Position numbers and translations under genes: made by a program. The notes under the pieces are model-generated. The model worked only from the letters and a program-made list of their open reading frames with translations, searched no databases and had not been told where the DNA came from. A stretch of DNA of 36,133 nucleotides from a virus: positions 1-36,133 of IMG/VR virus record IMGVR_UViG_3300006128_000644; one strand, 5' to 3'. This document shows positions 24,884 to 33,568 of the stretch, piece after piece. Positions within the stretch are counted from its first letter, which is position 1. Each line of letters opens with the position of its first letter.

Positions 24884-26790
24884 GACTTACCAAAATTTCT
24901 ACGTCTTGCAAAAAAGATTTGTTCACAGAATCTTTGCAATGATTGATCTTTATCTTCAGGGAAATCAAATTCATATTCACAAGGGCTAACCAATTCACTA
25001 GCATCTTGCACGTAACTAGGGATATCATGCTTAAAGGATAGTACCTTAGGATAGTTTGCAATGTCTTTGTGATCAACCAAATAATTTCTTTGGAATATCA
25101 TTAGTTCTTGTAATAAACTTTCTTCAATATCAAACTCAGTATGCAAGAAATCTTCAATTACATCAAACACATGTTTGTGTTTATCTTCACTATGTATATT
25201 AATTGTCGTACTATGCACTAAATTCCATCCATGAATTTCCATACCTTGAATCGGAGTATGATCAATGCGACCATACTTACCCCAGTTTTGATAGTGTTCT
25301 GCAATACGATGAATCTCACTTGCTAGCCAAGGATCCTTTTCAATGTGTGCATACAACTTTTCATAGAATTCACGATACTCTATTCCCTTAAGTTTATACA
25401 ACACACGGCTGATGTAGTTAGTGATACCATTAATGTGAAATGTGTTCTGAAACCAACTGTGTACTTGTGCTTGCGTCATCTTTTCAATTGGCAAGTCACG
25501 GGTAGAAATAACAACTTCAACACCTTCACGCAATTCATGTTCGTTATATGTACCAACAAGATAATCATACACAACACGACCTTCTAACTTGTAGAGTTTA
25601 CGCTGTGTTAAATTCATTTCAGCATTTTCAAGTAACTGTGCTTGATAGATTGTGATACCAGTGTGGTTACCACTCTTATATAGTTTATAAAAGTTTTCCT
25701 TCCAACTGTCTAATGTTTCACCGGGCAATCCTAAAATCAATTCTGTGTATAATGGGATGTTGTGTTCTTCACACATCTTAAACACTTCTTCAATCTTGTT
25801 CATCTCTAAGTTCTTACGCTTAATGATGTCCAATACATTGTCATCCATTGATTGTACGCTTAGATTCAATCCAATCTTTGCACCACCTTCATAAATTAAC
25901 TTGCGCACAATGTCAACAACTTCTTGCTTTTGATTCTTTGCCCATGCAATTGTATATGCTTTGGGATTACCATAAGTCTGTTGTACTTCAATTAGTTTGT
26001 CAGCAATAAGACCATCACGCTCAGGGAAGATACCAAAGTTGGCATCAGTAAAACTAACAAAGTCTAATCCCTTTTGACCAATCCATTCTAATTCAGCATA
26101 TACACGTTCTAAGTTAAACTTCTTAACTTTGTTGTATGTTAAACTTCCCCAGTCGCAGAATGTACATGCATAAGGGCATCCGCGATTTGTTTCTAGTGTT
26201 GCATTCCAACGAATCTCAGGATGCTTTGCCATTAGTTTGTCAAAGATACCTGTTAAATATGGACTAGGAATTGTGTCTAATTCGTCAATGCGTGGGCTAC
26301 TACCTGTGTCGATAGTTTTGCCGTTATCATTGATAAGCAAGCCTGGAATATCAGTAAAAGTATCGCCTGTATGCAAATTCTCTAATATTCTTCTAAAAGA
26401 TATTTCGCCTTCAAGTTTAACACATACATCAATGAAAGGATACTTTTCAAAGAACCCTTCTTTTTCAATAGGATATTCAGGTCCACCTGCAATGATAAAG
26501 ATATCTGGATTAGCCTTCTTTAGTTCTCTACCAAGAACTGCACTATAACTACGATTCCAAATATAAGTGCTGAAGCCAACAATAGCACTATCTTTTAATA
26601 ATTCTACTGCTTCTTCAATATAATCTCTACGCCAAATGAATTCCCCAAGTTCATAATGATCACTGATATGAGGGAATTGGTTTACGTAACTCCATAATAC
26701 CGCAGGGCTATAAGGCAAGTAGAAAGCATTATACTCTTTCGGACCTTGCTGAAAGTTTGGACTTACGAAACTTATTTTCTTTTTAGGCAT
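24865..26790 (-). CDS. B12-binding radical SAM enzyme (641 aa)
   Basis: The product is 641 residues. Residues ~5-140 are a cobalamin-binding-type domain (ISFVSPNF, IVGFSTYIWN, IFIIAGGPEYP) without an obvious DxHxxG His, and the radical SAM motif C205-x3-C209-x2-C212 (CPYACTFCDWG) follows, then IGLNLSVQS and ILGLPGET typical of the BchE/RlmN-neighbour superfamily. The ~200-residue C-terminal part is helical and Trp/His-rich. It resembles the 771-residue protein in layout but not closely in sequence. Overlaps of 8 and 19 nt with its neighbours show it is coupled to the SGNH and glycosyltransferase-like genes. Confidence 0.88.
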   Translation of the reverse strand: MPKKKISFVSPNFQQGPKEYNAFYLPYSPAVLWSYVNQFPHISDHYELGEFIWRRDYIEEAVELLKDSAIVGFSTYIWNRSYSAVLGRELKKANPDIFIIAGGPEYPIEKEGFFEKYPFIDVCVKLEGEISFRRILENLHTGDTFTDIPGLLINDNGKTIDTGSSPRIDELDTIPSPYLTGIFDKLMAKHPEIRWNATLETNRGCPYACTFCDWGSLTYNKVKKFNLERVYAELEWIGQKGLDFVSFTDANFGIFPERDGLIADKLIEVQQTYGNPKAYTIAWAKNQKQEVVDIVRKLIYEGGAKIGLNLSVQSMDDNVLDIIKRKNLEMNKIEEVFKMCEEHNIPLYTELILGLPGETLDSWKENFYKLYKSGNHTGITIYQAQLLENAEMNLTQRKLYKLEGRVVYDYLVGTYNEHELREGVEVVISTRDLPIEKMTQAQVHSWFQNTFHINGITNYISRVLYKLKGIEYREFYEKLYAHIEKDPWLASEIHRIAEHYQNWGKYGRIDHTPIQGMEIHGWNLVHSTTINIHSEDKHKHVFDVIEDFLHTEFDIEESLLQELMIFQRNYLVDHKDIANYPKVLSFKHDIPSYVQDASELVSPCEYEFDFPEDKDQSLQRFCEQIFFARRRNFGKSWITKK

Positions 26791-27682
26791 ATCCTCGCAA
26801 CTTTATAAATTCTGCTAACTCATCTGCAATTACTTTGTAACCCTTGGTTGTTGGGTGTGAACCGTCGCAATTAGTCAAGTATTCAGCAGGCCAATCACGT
26901 TGTTTATAAAACTGATAAAATCCTCCCCATTGCATTGGATCCATTAATCCATCACACCAAACAAGTTTTTGCATAAATGCAATATAGGGGACTTCATCGT
27001 GTATGTATCCATTCCAATCAAATTTATTTGCCAATGAACCCGCGTTCTCTTGTAGATAGTATTTAATACCTTGTGGATTATGATGATTAAATGCATTAGC
27101 AATTACCACTTTAAATCCATGTGCTTTTGCAAATGCCTGTAAATCTAATAGTGCCATCATTTGCTCACAGGCAGCAAACTGTTCACTCCATAACATTTTT
27201 GCATAGCAGTTCCAAAGCGGCCCCTCCTCACCACCATTATCTGGTGCTGGCCACATTGTTCTCCATTTATTATGTTCAAACTCACCATTACTGTATCCAT
27301 CTGGTTGAGTAATTCGATGATCACTAATGGTTTTGGGATGTTCTCTAAAGAAGTCAAAACGCTCAACACCGGACATCATAAACACAATAATACCTGTGCT
27401 ATTACTCCAATCAATGTTGTCTACAAAGTGTAGTTGATGAACGGCTGCTCTGTTGCCAATACCCTTAATTCCCAAATTCAATGGGGTATAATCAGGGAAA
27501 TGATCACGTGCTAATTGGTTAACCCAACTATTTTCGAGTTCATATTTGCGTAAGTGGTAATCATTTTTACCCCTATTACTAATCTGTACTCTACCGTTAT
27601 ATTGTTTAACGATTTCGTCCGGGTATCCACCTTCACCCTGTGTCCAACTACAACCCAATCCGATAATATATTTCTTTTTCAT
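26783..27682 (-). CDS. SGNH/GDSL-like hydrolase
   Basis: ATG 27682 is chosen because it forms the ATGA overlap with the upstream stop; the frame at 27694 only adds four residues. The product is 299 residues with GLGCSWTQGEGG (block I), LNLGIKGIGNRA (Gly and Asn blocks), FMMSGVERFDF, and a canonical CDGSHPTTKGY (Asp-x2-His) near the end. It is the most complete SGNH enzyme of the three here. Probable sugar O-acyl esterase or acyltransferase. It follows a glycosyltransferase-like gene, repeating the pairing at 23654-23657. Confidence 0.85.
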   Translation of the reverse strand: MKKKYIIGLGCSWTQGEGGYPDEIVKQYNGRVQISNRGKNDYHLRKYELENSWVNQLARDHFPDYTPLNLGIKGIGNRAAVHQLHFVDNIDWSNSTGIIVFMMSGVERFDFFREHPKTISDHRITQPDGYSNGEFEHNKWRTMWPAPDNGGEEGPLWNCYAKMLWSEQFAACEQMMALLDLQAFAKAHGFKVVIANAFNHHNPQGIKYYLQENAGSLANKFDWNGYIHDEVPYIAFMQKLVWCDGLMDPMQWGGFYQFYKQRDWPAEYLTNCDGSHPTTKGYKVIADELAEFIKLRGYA

Positions 27683-28755
27683 TTTGCTAACCAAGGCTCC
27701 ATCATATTTAACATTTGCTGGTATCCATTACCATACAATTTATAATCAGTAGTTTCTGTTAAAAACTGTAATGATTTGGGCACCATTTTTTCTTTAATAC
27801 TACCATAATCTAAAAATTTTTGTCTGTTATACAACATTTTAGGTAATAGAGTTTTATGAATCTTTTTTATCTTACTTAAGTCCCACTGTACAATTTTATT
27901 TAAATTGTCAATGATTCCTTGTATTCTATCATTAATGTCTGGCATACTATCAAAACTATAATCGAATAATTCGTCATATAATACTAGTCCATAGTCTTCA
28001 ACTAGATTTTTGTGATAGTTTTCACAAGACAAAATCAGAAATGGCTTTAAACCAACAATAGGTTTACATGTTTTTTCTGTTACAAAAAAATTATTAGTGC
28101 CAAACGAACTTTCAGTTACTATATCAATAAATCCTTTGAAATAACTTCTAGCAAAACTATTAGGACTATATTCAGGAATCTTGCTAAGTACAAAATCGTC
28201 TTCGTCAATCAATTTAGATCCGTCGTGATATTTCCATGTAAAACCTATGTTGTTAGGTGATTGTACTCTTTCAGGAAATTGAAATGTAACTATGCCATGT
28301 TGAAATAAATTATGCTTTGCTAATTGATCTACTAATAACCCACGTTCATATTTAGGATTGTTATTATAGCAAGTAAACCATTTTTCTGCTTGGATTTCTT
28401 GATAAGGTTCAATTCGTGTGAAGTTTGAATTTACAGTTTTAAAAAGTTCTTGTCTGCATCTATCATAATTTACAACATAATATCCATATGTTTTTTCAAT
28501 AATAACGTTTGGTGCTAGTTCTAAACCATCAGGCCCCGAACAAAATATAATTAATTTTTTATTATTTTCTACTAACCAATCTGAAATTCCACTAATAAAA
28601 TTATTAAAAATAAATTCAGGTTGATATTCGTAAATGCAATTTGCAAACAATAAATCAGGATTTAATTGTTTAACTTCATCAATTTCTTTTTGCCAGTCAT
28701 ATTTGTGACCCGGCATAGGAAGATTATTGCAGTATACAAAATAAGCAGTGATCAT
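27679..28755 (-). CDS. glycosyltransferase-like protein, EKT-type family
   Basis: The product is 358 residues. It has CYNNNPKYERGLLVDQLAKHNLFQHGIVTF, here shown by its parts YNNNPKYERG and KHNLFQHG, then FVTEKTCKPIVGLKPFLI, GLVLYDELFDYSFDS and a helical end. It is closest to the 365-residue protein at 5689, with which it shares YDELFDYSFDS. The basic HR motif of the other copies is weaker (YERG). Likely sugar transferase or a degenerate relative; unproven. ATGA overlaps on both sides. Confidence 0.62.
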   Translation of the reverse strand: MITAYFVYCNNLPMPGHKYDWQKEIDEVKQLNPDLLFANCIYEYQPEFIFNNFISGISDWLVENNKKLIIFCSGPDGLELAPNVIIEKTYGYYVVNYDRCRQELFKTVNSNFTRIEPYQEIQAEKWFTCYNNNPKYERGLLVDQLAKHNLFQHGIVTFQFPERVQSPNNIGFTWKYHDGSKLIDEDDFVLSKIPEYSPNSFARSYFKGFIDIVTESSFGTNNFFVTEKTCKPIVGLKPFLILSCENYHKNLVEDYGLVLYDELFDYSFDSMPDINDRIQGIIDNLNKIVQWDLSKIKKIHKTLLPKMLYNRQKFLDYGSIKEKMVPKSLQFLTETTDYKLYGNGYQQMLNMMEPWLAK

Positions 28756-29735
28756 ACGTCACCTTTTTTCAACCTAATTTGTTCACTAATCCATTCATAA
28801 GTTTTGATTAAGCCAGTTTCTAAATCTTCTTTAGGTTGCCAGCCAATAGTTTCTTTTATTAGTCTGTTGTCACTATTACGACCCATAACGCCCATTGGAC
28901 CAGGGATATTATGTATAGTTACTGATTTGTTGTTTAGTTTAGCAATCAACAATACTAAGTCGTTGATACTAATCATACGTGTGCTACCTAAGTTAAGAGG
29001 TTCGCTATAGTTGCTTTCCATGATACGTTGAATACCTTCGATGCATTCATCAATATACAAAAAACTACGTGTTTGATTACCGGGTCCCCATACTGATACG
29101 GTGCCATCACTCATTGCAACTTTACGACATAATGCCGCAGGTGCTTTTTCTTTACCATTGTTCCAACTACCTCTGGGCCCAAAGATATTGTGAAAACGTG
29201 CGATACGACATTCAATGCCATGATTTCTAGCATAGGTCATGTACAAGCGTTCGCTGAATAGTTTTTCCCAACCATACTCACTATCAGGTTCAGCGGGGTA
29301 TGCGCTGTCTTCACTTGTTGTTGGATTGTCGGGATCAACCTGATTGTATGCAGGATATGCACATGCACTAGAACTATAGAATACTTTTTTAATGCCCTTA
29401 TTTTTCATTACATCTAATACATTTAAATTGATTGTAACAGAGTTGTGCATAATGTCAGCATCATTTTCGCCAATAAAAATATATCCGGCTCCGCCCATAT
29501 CCGCGGCTAGTTGATATACTTCATCAATGCCATCGGTGATAATTTTATTAACGTTATCCCAGACTCTTAAATCTACAGTATGAAATTCATCTGCAACTGT
29601 TTCTGAATATAATGGCTTTTTAAGGTCGGCTCCAACTACGTAATGACCTTGTTCTTTTAATTTTTCAACTAGGTATGTACCAATGAAACCACCGGCTCCG
29701 CATACTAAAATTTTCTTTACGTTTAATGTTTTCAT
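28752..29735 (-). CDS. GDP-mannose 3,5-epimerase-like short-chain epimerase
   Basis: The product is 327 residues. It has the NAD-binding CGAGGFIG (12-19) and SSSACAYP with Cys125, then Y154-x3-K158 (EYGWEK), and K197 in GKEKAPAA. Cys, Tyr, Lys, Lys spacings (29, 4, 39) equal those I recall for plant GDP-mannose 3,5-epimerase (Cys145, Tyr174, Lys178, Lys217). The blocks ECRIARFHNIFGP, RSFLYIDEC, IPGP and GRNSDN also match that family strongly. It would convert GDP-D-mannose to GDP-L-galactose or L-gulose. It is coupled by ATGA overlaps to glycosyltransferase-like genes on both sides, so its product is probably used by them. Confidence 0.88.
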   Translation of the reverse strand: MKTLNVKKILVCGAGGFIGTYLVEKLKEQGHYVVGADLKKPLYSETVADEFHTVDLRVWDNVNKIITDGIDEVYQLAADMGGAGYIFIGENDADIMHNSVTINLNVLDVMKNKGIKKVFYSSSACAYPAYNQVDPDNPTTSEDSAYPAEPDSEYGWEKLFSERLYMTYARNHGIECRIARFHNIFGPRGSWNNGKEKAPAALCRKVAMSDGTVSVWGPGNQTRSFLYIDECIEGIQRIMESNYSEPLNLGSTRMISINDLVLLIAKLNNKSVTIHNIPGPMGVMGRNSDNRLIKETIGWQPKEDLETGLIKTYEWISEQIRLKKGDV

Positions 29736-31075
29736 ACTGGATTAGGTGTTCCTACAATATTAATAAGTTTACTAACAACCATGTCAGAACTTGGAACTTT
29801 TAGTTGTTCATAGTTGTGATCTAATATAGGTTTTACTCTACGTTTAAAATCAAGTATCTGATCATTTGACCAATTACCAATCGTTGCTGTTAATTGTACA
29901 AGTTTTCTCATGCGCATATTAGGATCAGCAATTTCATCATATGATTCGTCCCAAAAATCGCTGAATGTTTTAAAGCCCATATCACGCATTGCTTTCAATG
30001 CGCCAGGGACACCAACAACAATAAAAGGATGCTTGTGTTTCATAGGTTTAAATGATTTTTCAGTTAGTGTTAATTCTGGCAAATCAAAGTTTGTTTCTGT
30101 TACAATACTTACTAAACTAGTTTTATAGTAATCACCTGTAGCATTGACTTCATCCGTACACATTTTATTAACATCAGTTTCGTTATCTAAAACTAATGGC
30201 AATTTATTTTTAAATCTGTCAGTTACATCAGGTGTAATTTCTAAGTAATTGTTATTAGTAAGATATGTGTCTATCCATCCTTCAAGTGTAGTTGTTGGAT
30301 GTTCCAAATCAAATTTACTGAAACTGATATGACTTCTATCTACTAAATTATTCTTTTCCAAACCTAATGCAAGTTCAATACGATGTCTTCTATATCTACG
30401 ATTCCACATTAAAAATACCTTTGGTGGAACAGTTTCAGTATCGTATTCTGGTACGCCATTTAATTCAATTAAATCAGGACGTGTAAGTTGTACTGCAAAA
30501 ATATTATGTGATGATGGATATGAAATGATTGTTAATCGTTCTTCAGGTCTATCAGGGATATTGTGCTGTCTGCAATAGTCTTCATACATTTCTTTTGAAT
30601 TCATGCAGCCAGTTAGGTATATGATTTTGTTAAGTGGCAATCCATGAATACCTCTAAAGTATCCATGTAACGAATTCAAATGCCCAGAATTCATAAACGC
30701 TTCCACACTATGATCAATTAATATGTAACCTCGATTCATCCTAATCAATCTTATTAGATGCCATGGAATATGAGAGAACTCTAAGATTCCCGTTTTGCCA
30801 CAGAAATAATTTTCAAATCCAATACGCCATGTTAATGAGTAAGGAAAAATAAAAGGTTCATCAGAATCAATGTCTACACTAATTGCAGGATACATTTCAA
30901 ATATATCTTTGCGTTTACTAAACAATCTGTTCCACAAATCATCAGCCCAAAAGTTATGTGAGGTTGTTGTGCTACCTTCGGCTACGCTTGCGAAACTTAA
31001 TACATTAGGAATTTCAGTATTCCATATGGGGCCTCTAGGGCCGATCCAACTATAACAAATCTTTATTTTTTGCAT
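29732..31075 (-). CDS. glycosyltransferase-like protein, EKT-type family
   Basis: The product is 447 residues, the longest of the family. It has IIYLTGCM, VFLMWNRRYRRHRIEL, LGLEKNNLVDRSHISF, then LTLTEKSFKPMKHKHPFIVV, shown here by parts TEKSFKPM and HPFIVV, and MGFKTFSDFWDESYD with a helical end. ATG 31075 lies 5 nt after GATAAATA and has no Shine-Dalgarno, so it opens a transcript of its own in addition to read-through. Possible donor product: that of the epimerase gene it overlaps by ATGA. Assignment as a sugar transferase is inference. Confidence 0.65.
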   Translation of the reverse strand: MQKIKICYSWIGPRGPIWNTEIPNVLSFASVAEGSTTTSHNFWADDLWNRLFSKRKDIFEMYPAISVDIDSDEPFIFPYSLTWRIGFENYFCGKTGILEFSHIPWHLIRLIRMNRGYILIDHSVEAFMNSGHLNSLHGYFRGIHGLPLNKIIYLTGCMNSKEMYEDYCRQHNIPDRPEERLTIISYPSSHNIFAVQLTRPDLIELNGVPEYDTETVPPKVFLMWNRRYRRHRIELALGLEKNNLVDRSHISFSKFDLEHPTTTLEGWIDTYLTNNNYLEITPDVTDRFKNKLPLVLDNETDVNKMCTDEVNATGDYYKTSLVSIVTETNFDLPELTLTEKSFKPMKHKHPFIVVGVPGALKAMRDMGFKTFSDFWDESYDEIADPNMRMRKLVQLTATIGNWSNDQILDFKRRVKPILDHNYEQLKVPSSDMVVSKLINIVGTPNPV

Positions 31076-31079
31076 GTTT

Positions 31080-32051
31080 TTATTTATCGACTATAAATTT
31101 AGGAATGATAATATCTGTACCACACATGCACATCTCTTTGTTACATGTGATTTGCTTTGGACCCACTCTAGTGATATCTTCTAGTATGTGACCTATCTTT
31201 TCAGTTTGTCCACAACTTGCTAGACTAACATCACCAACCGGATTAATGAAAATACAGTCGCCCACATTGCACTGCCAACCACTAAAGAAGTTTTGCCCAT
31301 TTACAATAATGTCGTTAGCATTACATACTTGTGTTGAATCATCGTCATAACGATTGTAACTTACTGCAAACTCAGTACTTTTGGCAGGTTTGTCTTTGGT
31401 TTGTTGCATTTCAATGTTATGTGTTTTAAAGAATTCTGTTTTAGCAGGGTCTTTGTAATTCCATGGACCAGTAACATGACTTAGTTCGTCATACAACGGA
31501 GTCCATTCAATAAAGTAATTTGGCATTACAGATTTAAGATATTCTGCAAACTCAACGATTTCCCAAAATCTTTCTTCGTGCATTAGCATCTTACTAGAAA
31601 GATAATTCACACGTTCACATAGGTAAATGCTGTTTTCTTCATAGCGTTTTTTATCGCTAAACTCTACGTGGAAACTAGCAACGATGTCATCAAACAAATG
31701 ATGATGTTTTTCCCACCATGCTAGTGGGCGACTTAAATTAGTGTTAACTGCAATAGTGCTGTCAGGTAGTTCTTGACGAATCCATTCACAGATAGGAATA
31801 AAGTTGCGCCATGCAGTAGGTTCACCGCCGCTAAAAAAGAACTTAAAATTCTTATACCCTGAACGTTTATAACGCTGTGCGATTACGTGCAAGTTTTTAA
31901 GATAGATATCTAAGTTACCGTTGTTTGGGTTTTCTCCACCCCAGTTGCCAGGGTTGCAGTAACTACAACGAAAGTTACAAAAATTGTTAACTTGCCATGT
32001 TACTGCAACATAAGGCTGCGGTGCTTCGATTGCTATTAACTTGCGGCCCAC
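31080..32051 (-). CDS. radical SAM/SPASM protein (323 aa)
   Basis: A GTG start at 32051 is used: AGAGG lies 8 nt upstream and the first residues lead straight into the core. The radical SAM motif C25-x3-C29-x2-C32 (CNFRCSYC) sits near the N-terminus, with FFSGGEPT as the SAM-binding motif. The C-terminal ~70 residues have seven Cys (GWQCNVGDC, ASCGQ, TCNKEMCMCG), a SPASM-like region for extra iron-sulfur clusters. SPASM enzymes modify peptides or cofactors. It overlaps the upstream twitch gene by 16 nt. Confidence 0.88.
   Translation of the reverse strand: MGRKLIAIEAPQPYVAVTWQVNNFCNFRCSYCNPGNWGGENPNNGNLDIYLKNLHVIAQRYKRSGYKNFKFFFSGGEPTAWRNFIPICEWIRQELPDSTIAVNTNLSRPLAWWEKHHHLFDDIVASFHVEFSDKKRYEENSIYLCERVNYLSSKMLMHEERFWEIVEFAEYLKSVMPNYFIEWTPLYDELSHVTGPWNYKDPAKTEFFKTHNIEMQQTKDKPAKSTEFAVSYNRYDDDSTQVCNANDIIVNGQNFFSGWQCNVGDCIFINPVGDVSLASCGQTEKIGHILEDITRVGPKQITCNKEMCMCGTDIIIPKFIVDK
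31081..31088 (-). promoter_or_regulatory. T4-type late promoter box GATAAATA
   Basis: GATAAATA ends 5 nt before ATG 31075. It is formed by the last codons Asp-Lys-stop (GAT AAA TAA) of the radical SAM gene upstream. Confidence 0.65.
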
Positions 32052-33307
32052 TCATAAACCTCTTTTAATTCTGGTACTATGTTTTCAAGTTTTTCATCAC
32101 GGAATCCGTCAAGTTCATCATTAAACTGCTTGAACTCTAAGATACCACCTTTGTTTTCATCACCCACGTTTAAGTTATAGATAATCATTTTGAATCCATT
32201 ATAGATATCAATGTTATCTTTATACTTTTCTTGGTATACTCTATACAATTCTGTTAGTCTACGCTTAACGTGTTTAGGTAGAATCATAATGTTTGCATAC
32301 CATGGGTTAGTTGCAAGATTAAATCGTGGACTACTGCTAGTATCGATAAATCCTTTTTCAATCATGTAGTCAAAGAAGTCTGGGAAGTCAAACACATTCC
32401 AAATACTAATTGTAGGAGTGATTTGAAACTTAACATGCGGGACTTTTTCTTTAATCTCACGAATGTTTGCTTCAATCTTAGACCAATCAGTACCCTTGCG
32501 AATACATTCAGCAAGGTCGCCATGTGCATCTAATGAAGCCCATACTTGTAAGTTGGGGAACTTACTCCAGTATTCAATCAAGTCTACATTTTTCTTGTAC
32601 TTCAATGAAGAGAAGTTTGTTGTATAGTTTAATTCAACTTGATCTGTTAATCCATTTTCAATCCAATAGTCTAAACATTCGTAATGCTCAGGTGTAATAA
32701 TGATTTCGCCACCAGCAAAATATACTTCAGTCACATCAGCAAGATATGGCTTTAGTTTAAGCATAAGTGTTTGGTCTTCGTTGTTGTTAACAACAATTTT
32801 TTGATTAGGGAAGTACTCTTTGAATACTTCTTCGCCACGTTGATCCATGAACTCTTGTGCCCATTGACTTGAACATGCAGGGCCACAACTACGACATTTC
32901 ATATTACATAGATTACTGAAACGAATATCCATGTATTTCATTTCAAACTCTTTTAATGAGCCATCATCATTTGTAACGTCACCGATGTAGTCAACATAAT
33001 CTAGACCTCTGCGCTTGTTATGACTTTGGCGCATAGTCCATGTGCCCATTAATTCTAAGTCATAACAACGTTTGCAAGCCTCAACAGGCTCGTCATTCAT
33101 CATTGCTGTGCGAATCTTTTTGTAGTCTTCGCTGTTCATCATTTCAATGATAGACTGATCACTTTCAATCTTTGCCACAGGCATGTTGCTATCTGCAACA
33201 CAGCAAGGCATTACACGGCTATCAGGCCATGCATGAAAGTGTACCCAAGGTAACACACAAAAGTGTTTACCGTTTTCTACTAGATTTTTGACTACTGCCT
33301 TGTCCAT
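32036..33307 (-). CDS. twitch-domain radical SAM protein (423 aa)
   Basis: The N-terminal twitch region has Cys17 in HFCVLPWVHFH, Cys35-Cys36 (PCC) and C78-x2-C81 (ACKRCY). The core motif is C134-x3-C138-x2-C141 (CNMKCRSC) after MDIRFSN, then YFAGGEII as the GGE motif. The same order is found in the 411- and 433-residue proteins upstream, so the three are paralogues. The likely chemistry is SAM radical generation with an auxiliary cluster. It starts two nt from the 85-residue gene, with AAGG upstream. Confidence 0.88.
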   Translation of the reverse strand: MDKAVVKNLVENGKHFCVLPWVHFHAWPDSRVMPCCVADSNMPVAKIESDQSIIEMMNSEDYKKIRTAMMNDEPVEACKRCYDLELMGTWTMRQSHNKRRGLDYVDYIGDVTNDDGSLKEFEMKYMDIRFSNLCNMKCRSCGPACSSQWAQEFMDQRGEEVFKEYFPNQKIVVNNNEDQTLMLKLKPYLADVTEVYFAGGEIIITPEHYECLDYWIENGLTDQVELNYTTNFSSLKYKKNVDLIEYWSKFPNLQVWASLDAHGDLAECIRKGTDWSKIEANIREIKEKVPHVKFQITPTISIWNVFDFPDFFDYMIEKGFIDTSSSPRFNLATNPWYANIMILPKHVKRRLTELYRVYQEKYKDNIDIYNGFKMIIYNLNVGDENKGGILEFKQFNDELDGFRDEKLENIVPELKEVYEWAAS

Positions 33308-33308
33308 C

Positions 33309-33566
33309 TTATGCCTTGAAAAGTTTTAGTGATGAAAATGTCATTGGTACTTTGATTAAATCACGTACTGTGATTTCAATTTCGTTAGTATCTGTATCAA
33401 TCATAACCTTTGCATCGGCTTCTTTGCCAAATGTTTCTAATACATCTGCCATGATTTGATCACAAATTTCTTCAGTAAAAGGTGTTTTATCGACATACTT
33501 TGCCATGATGTCTTTTACCATACCTTGTAATCTTACGTCTTTATTTCCTGCTTCAAAAGTTGCCAT
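33309..33566 (-). CDS. small acidic protein between radical SAM genes (85 aa)
   Basis: The product is 85 residues without Cys, signal peptide or membrane segment. The first 50 residues look helical (MVKDIMAKYV, ICDQIMADVLETFG has its single Cys within the helix), followed by beta strands (AKVMIDTDTNEIEITVRDLI). I do not recognise it. It has a good GAGGAA site and lies 2 nt from radical SAM genes on both sides, so it should be made in step with them. It could be a partner, carrier or substrate; it has no Gly-Gly leader cleavage site or Cys-rich core to mark it as a peptide precursor. Confidence 0.75.
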   Translation of the reverse strand: MATFEAGNKDVRLQGMVKDIMAKYVDKTPFTEEICDQIMADVLETFGKEADAKVMIDTDTNEIEITVRDLIKVPMTFSSLKLFKA

Positions 33567-33568
33567 GT

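Noticed and set aside
33309-33566. RiPP precursor peptide next to radical SAM enzymes
   Set aside because: No leader cleavage motif, no Cys/Ser/Thr-rich core and no RRE or transporter gene nearby; it looks like a folded protein.
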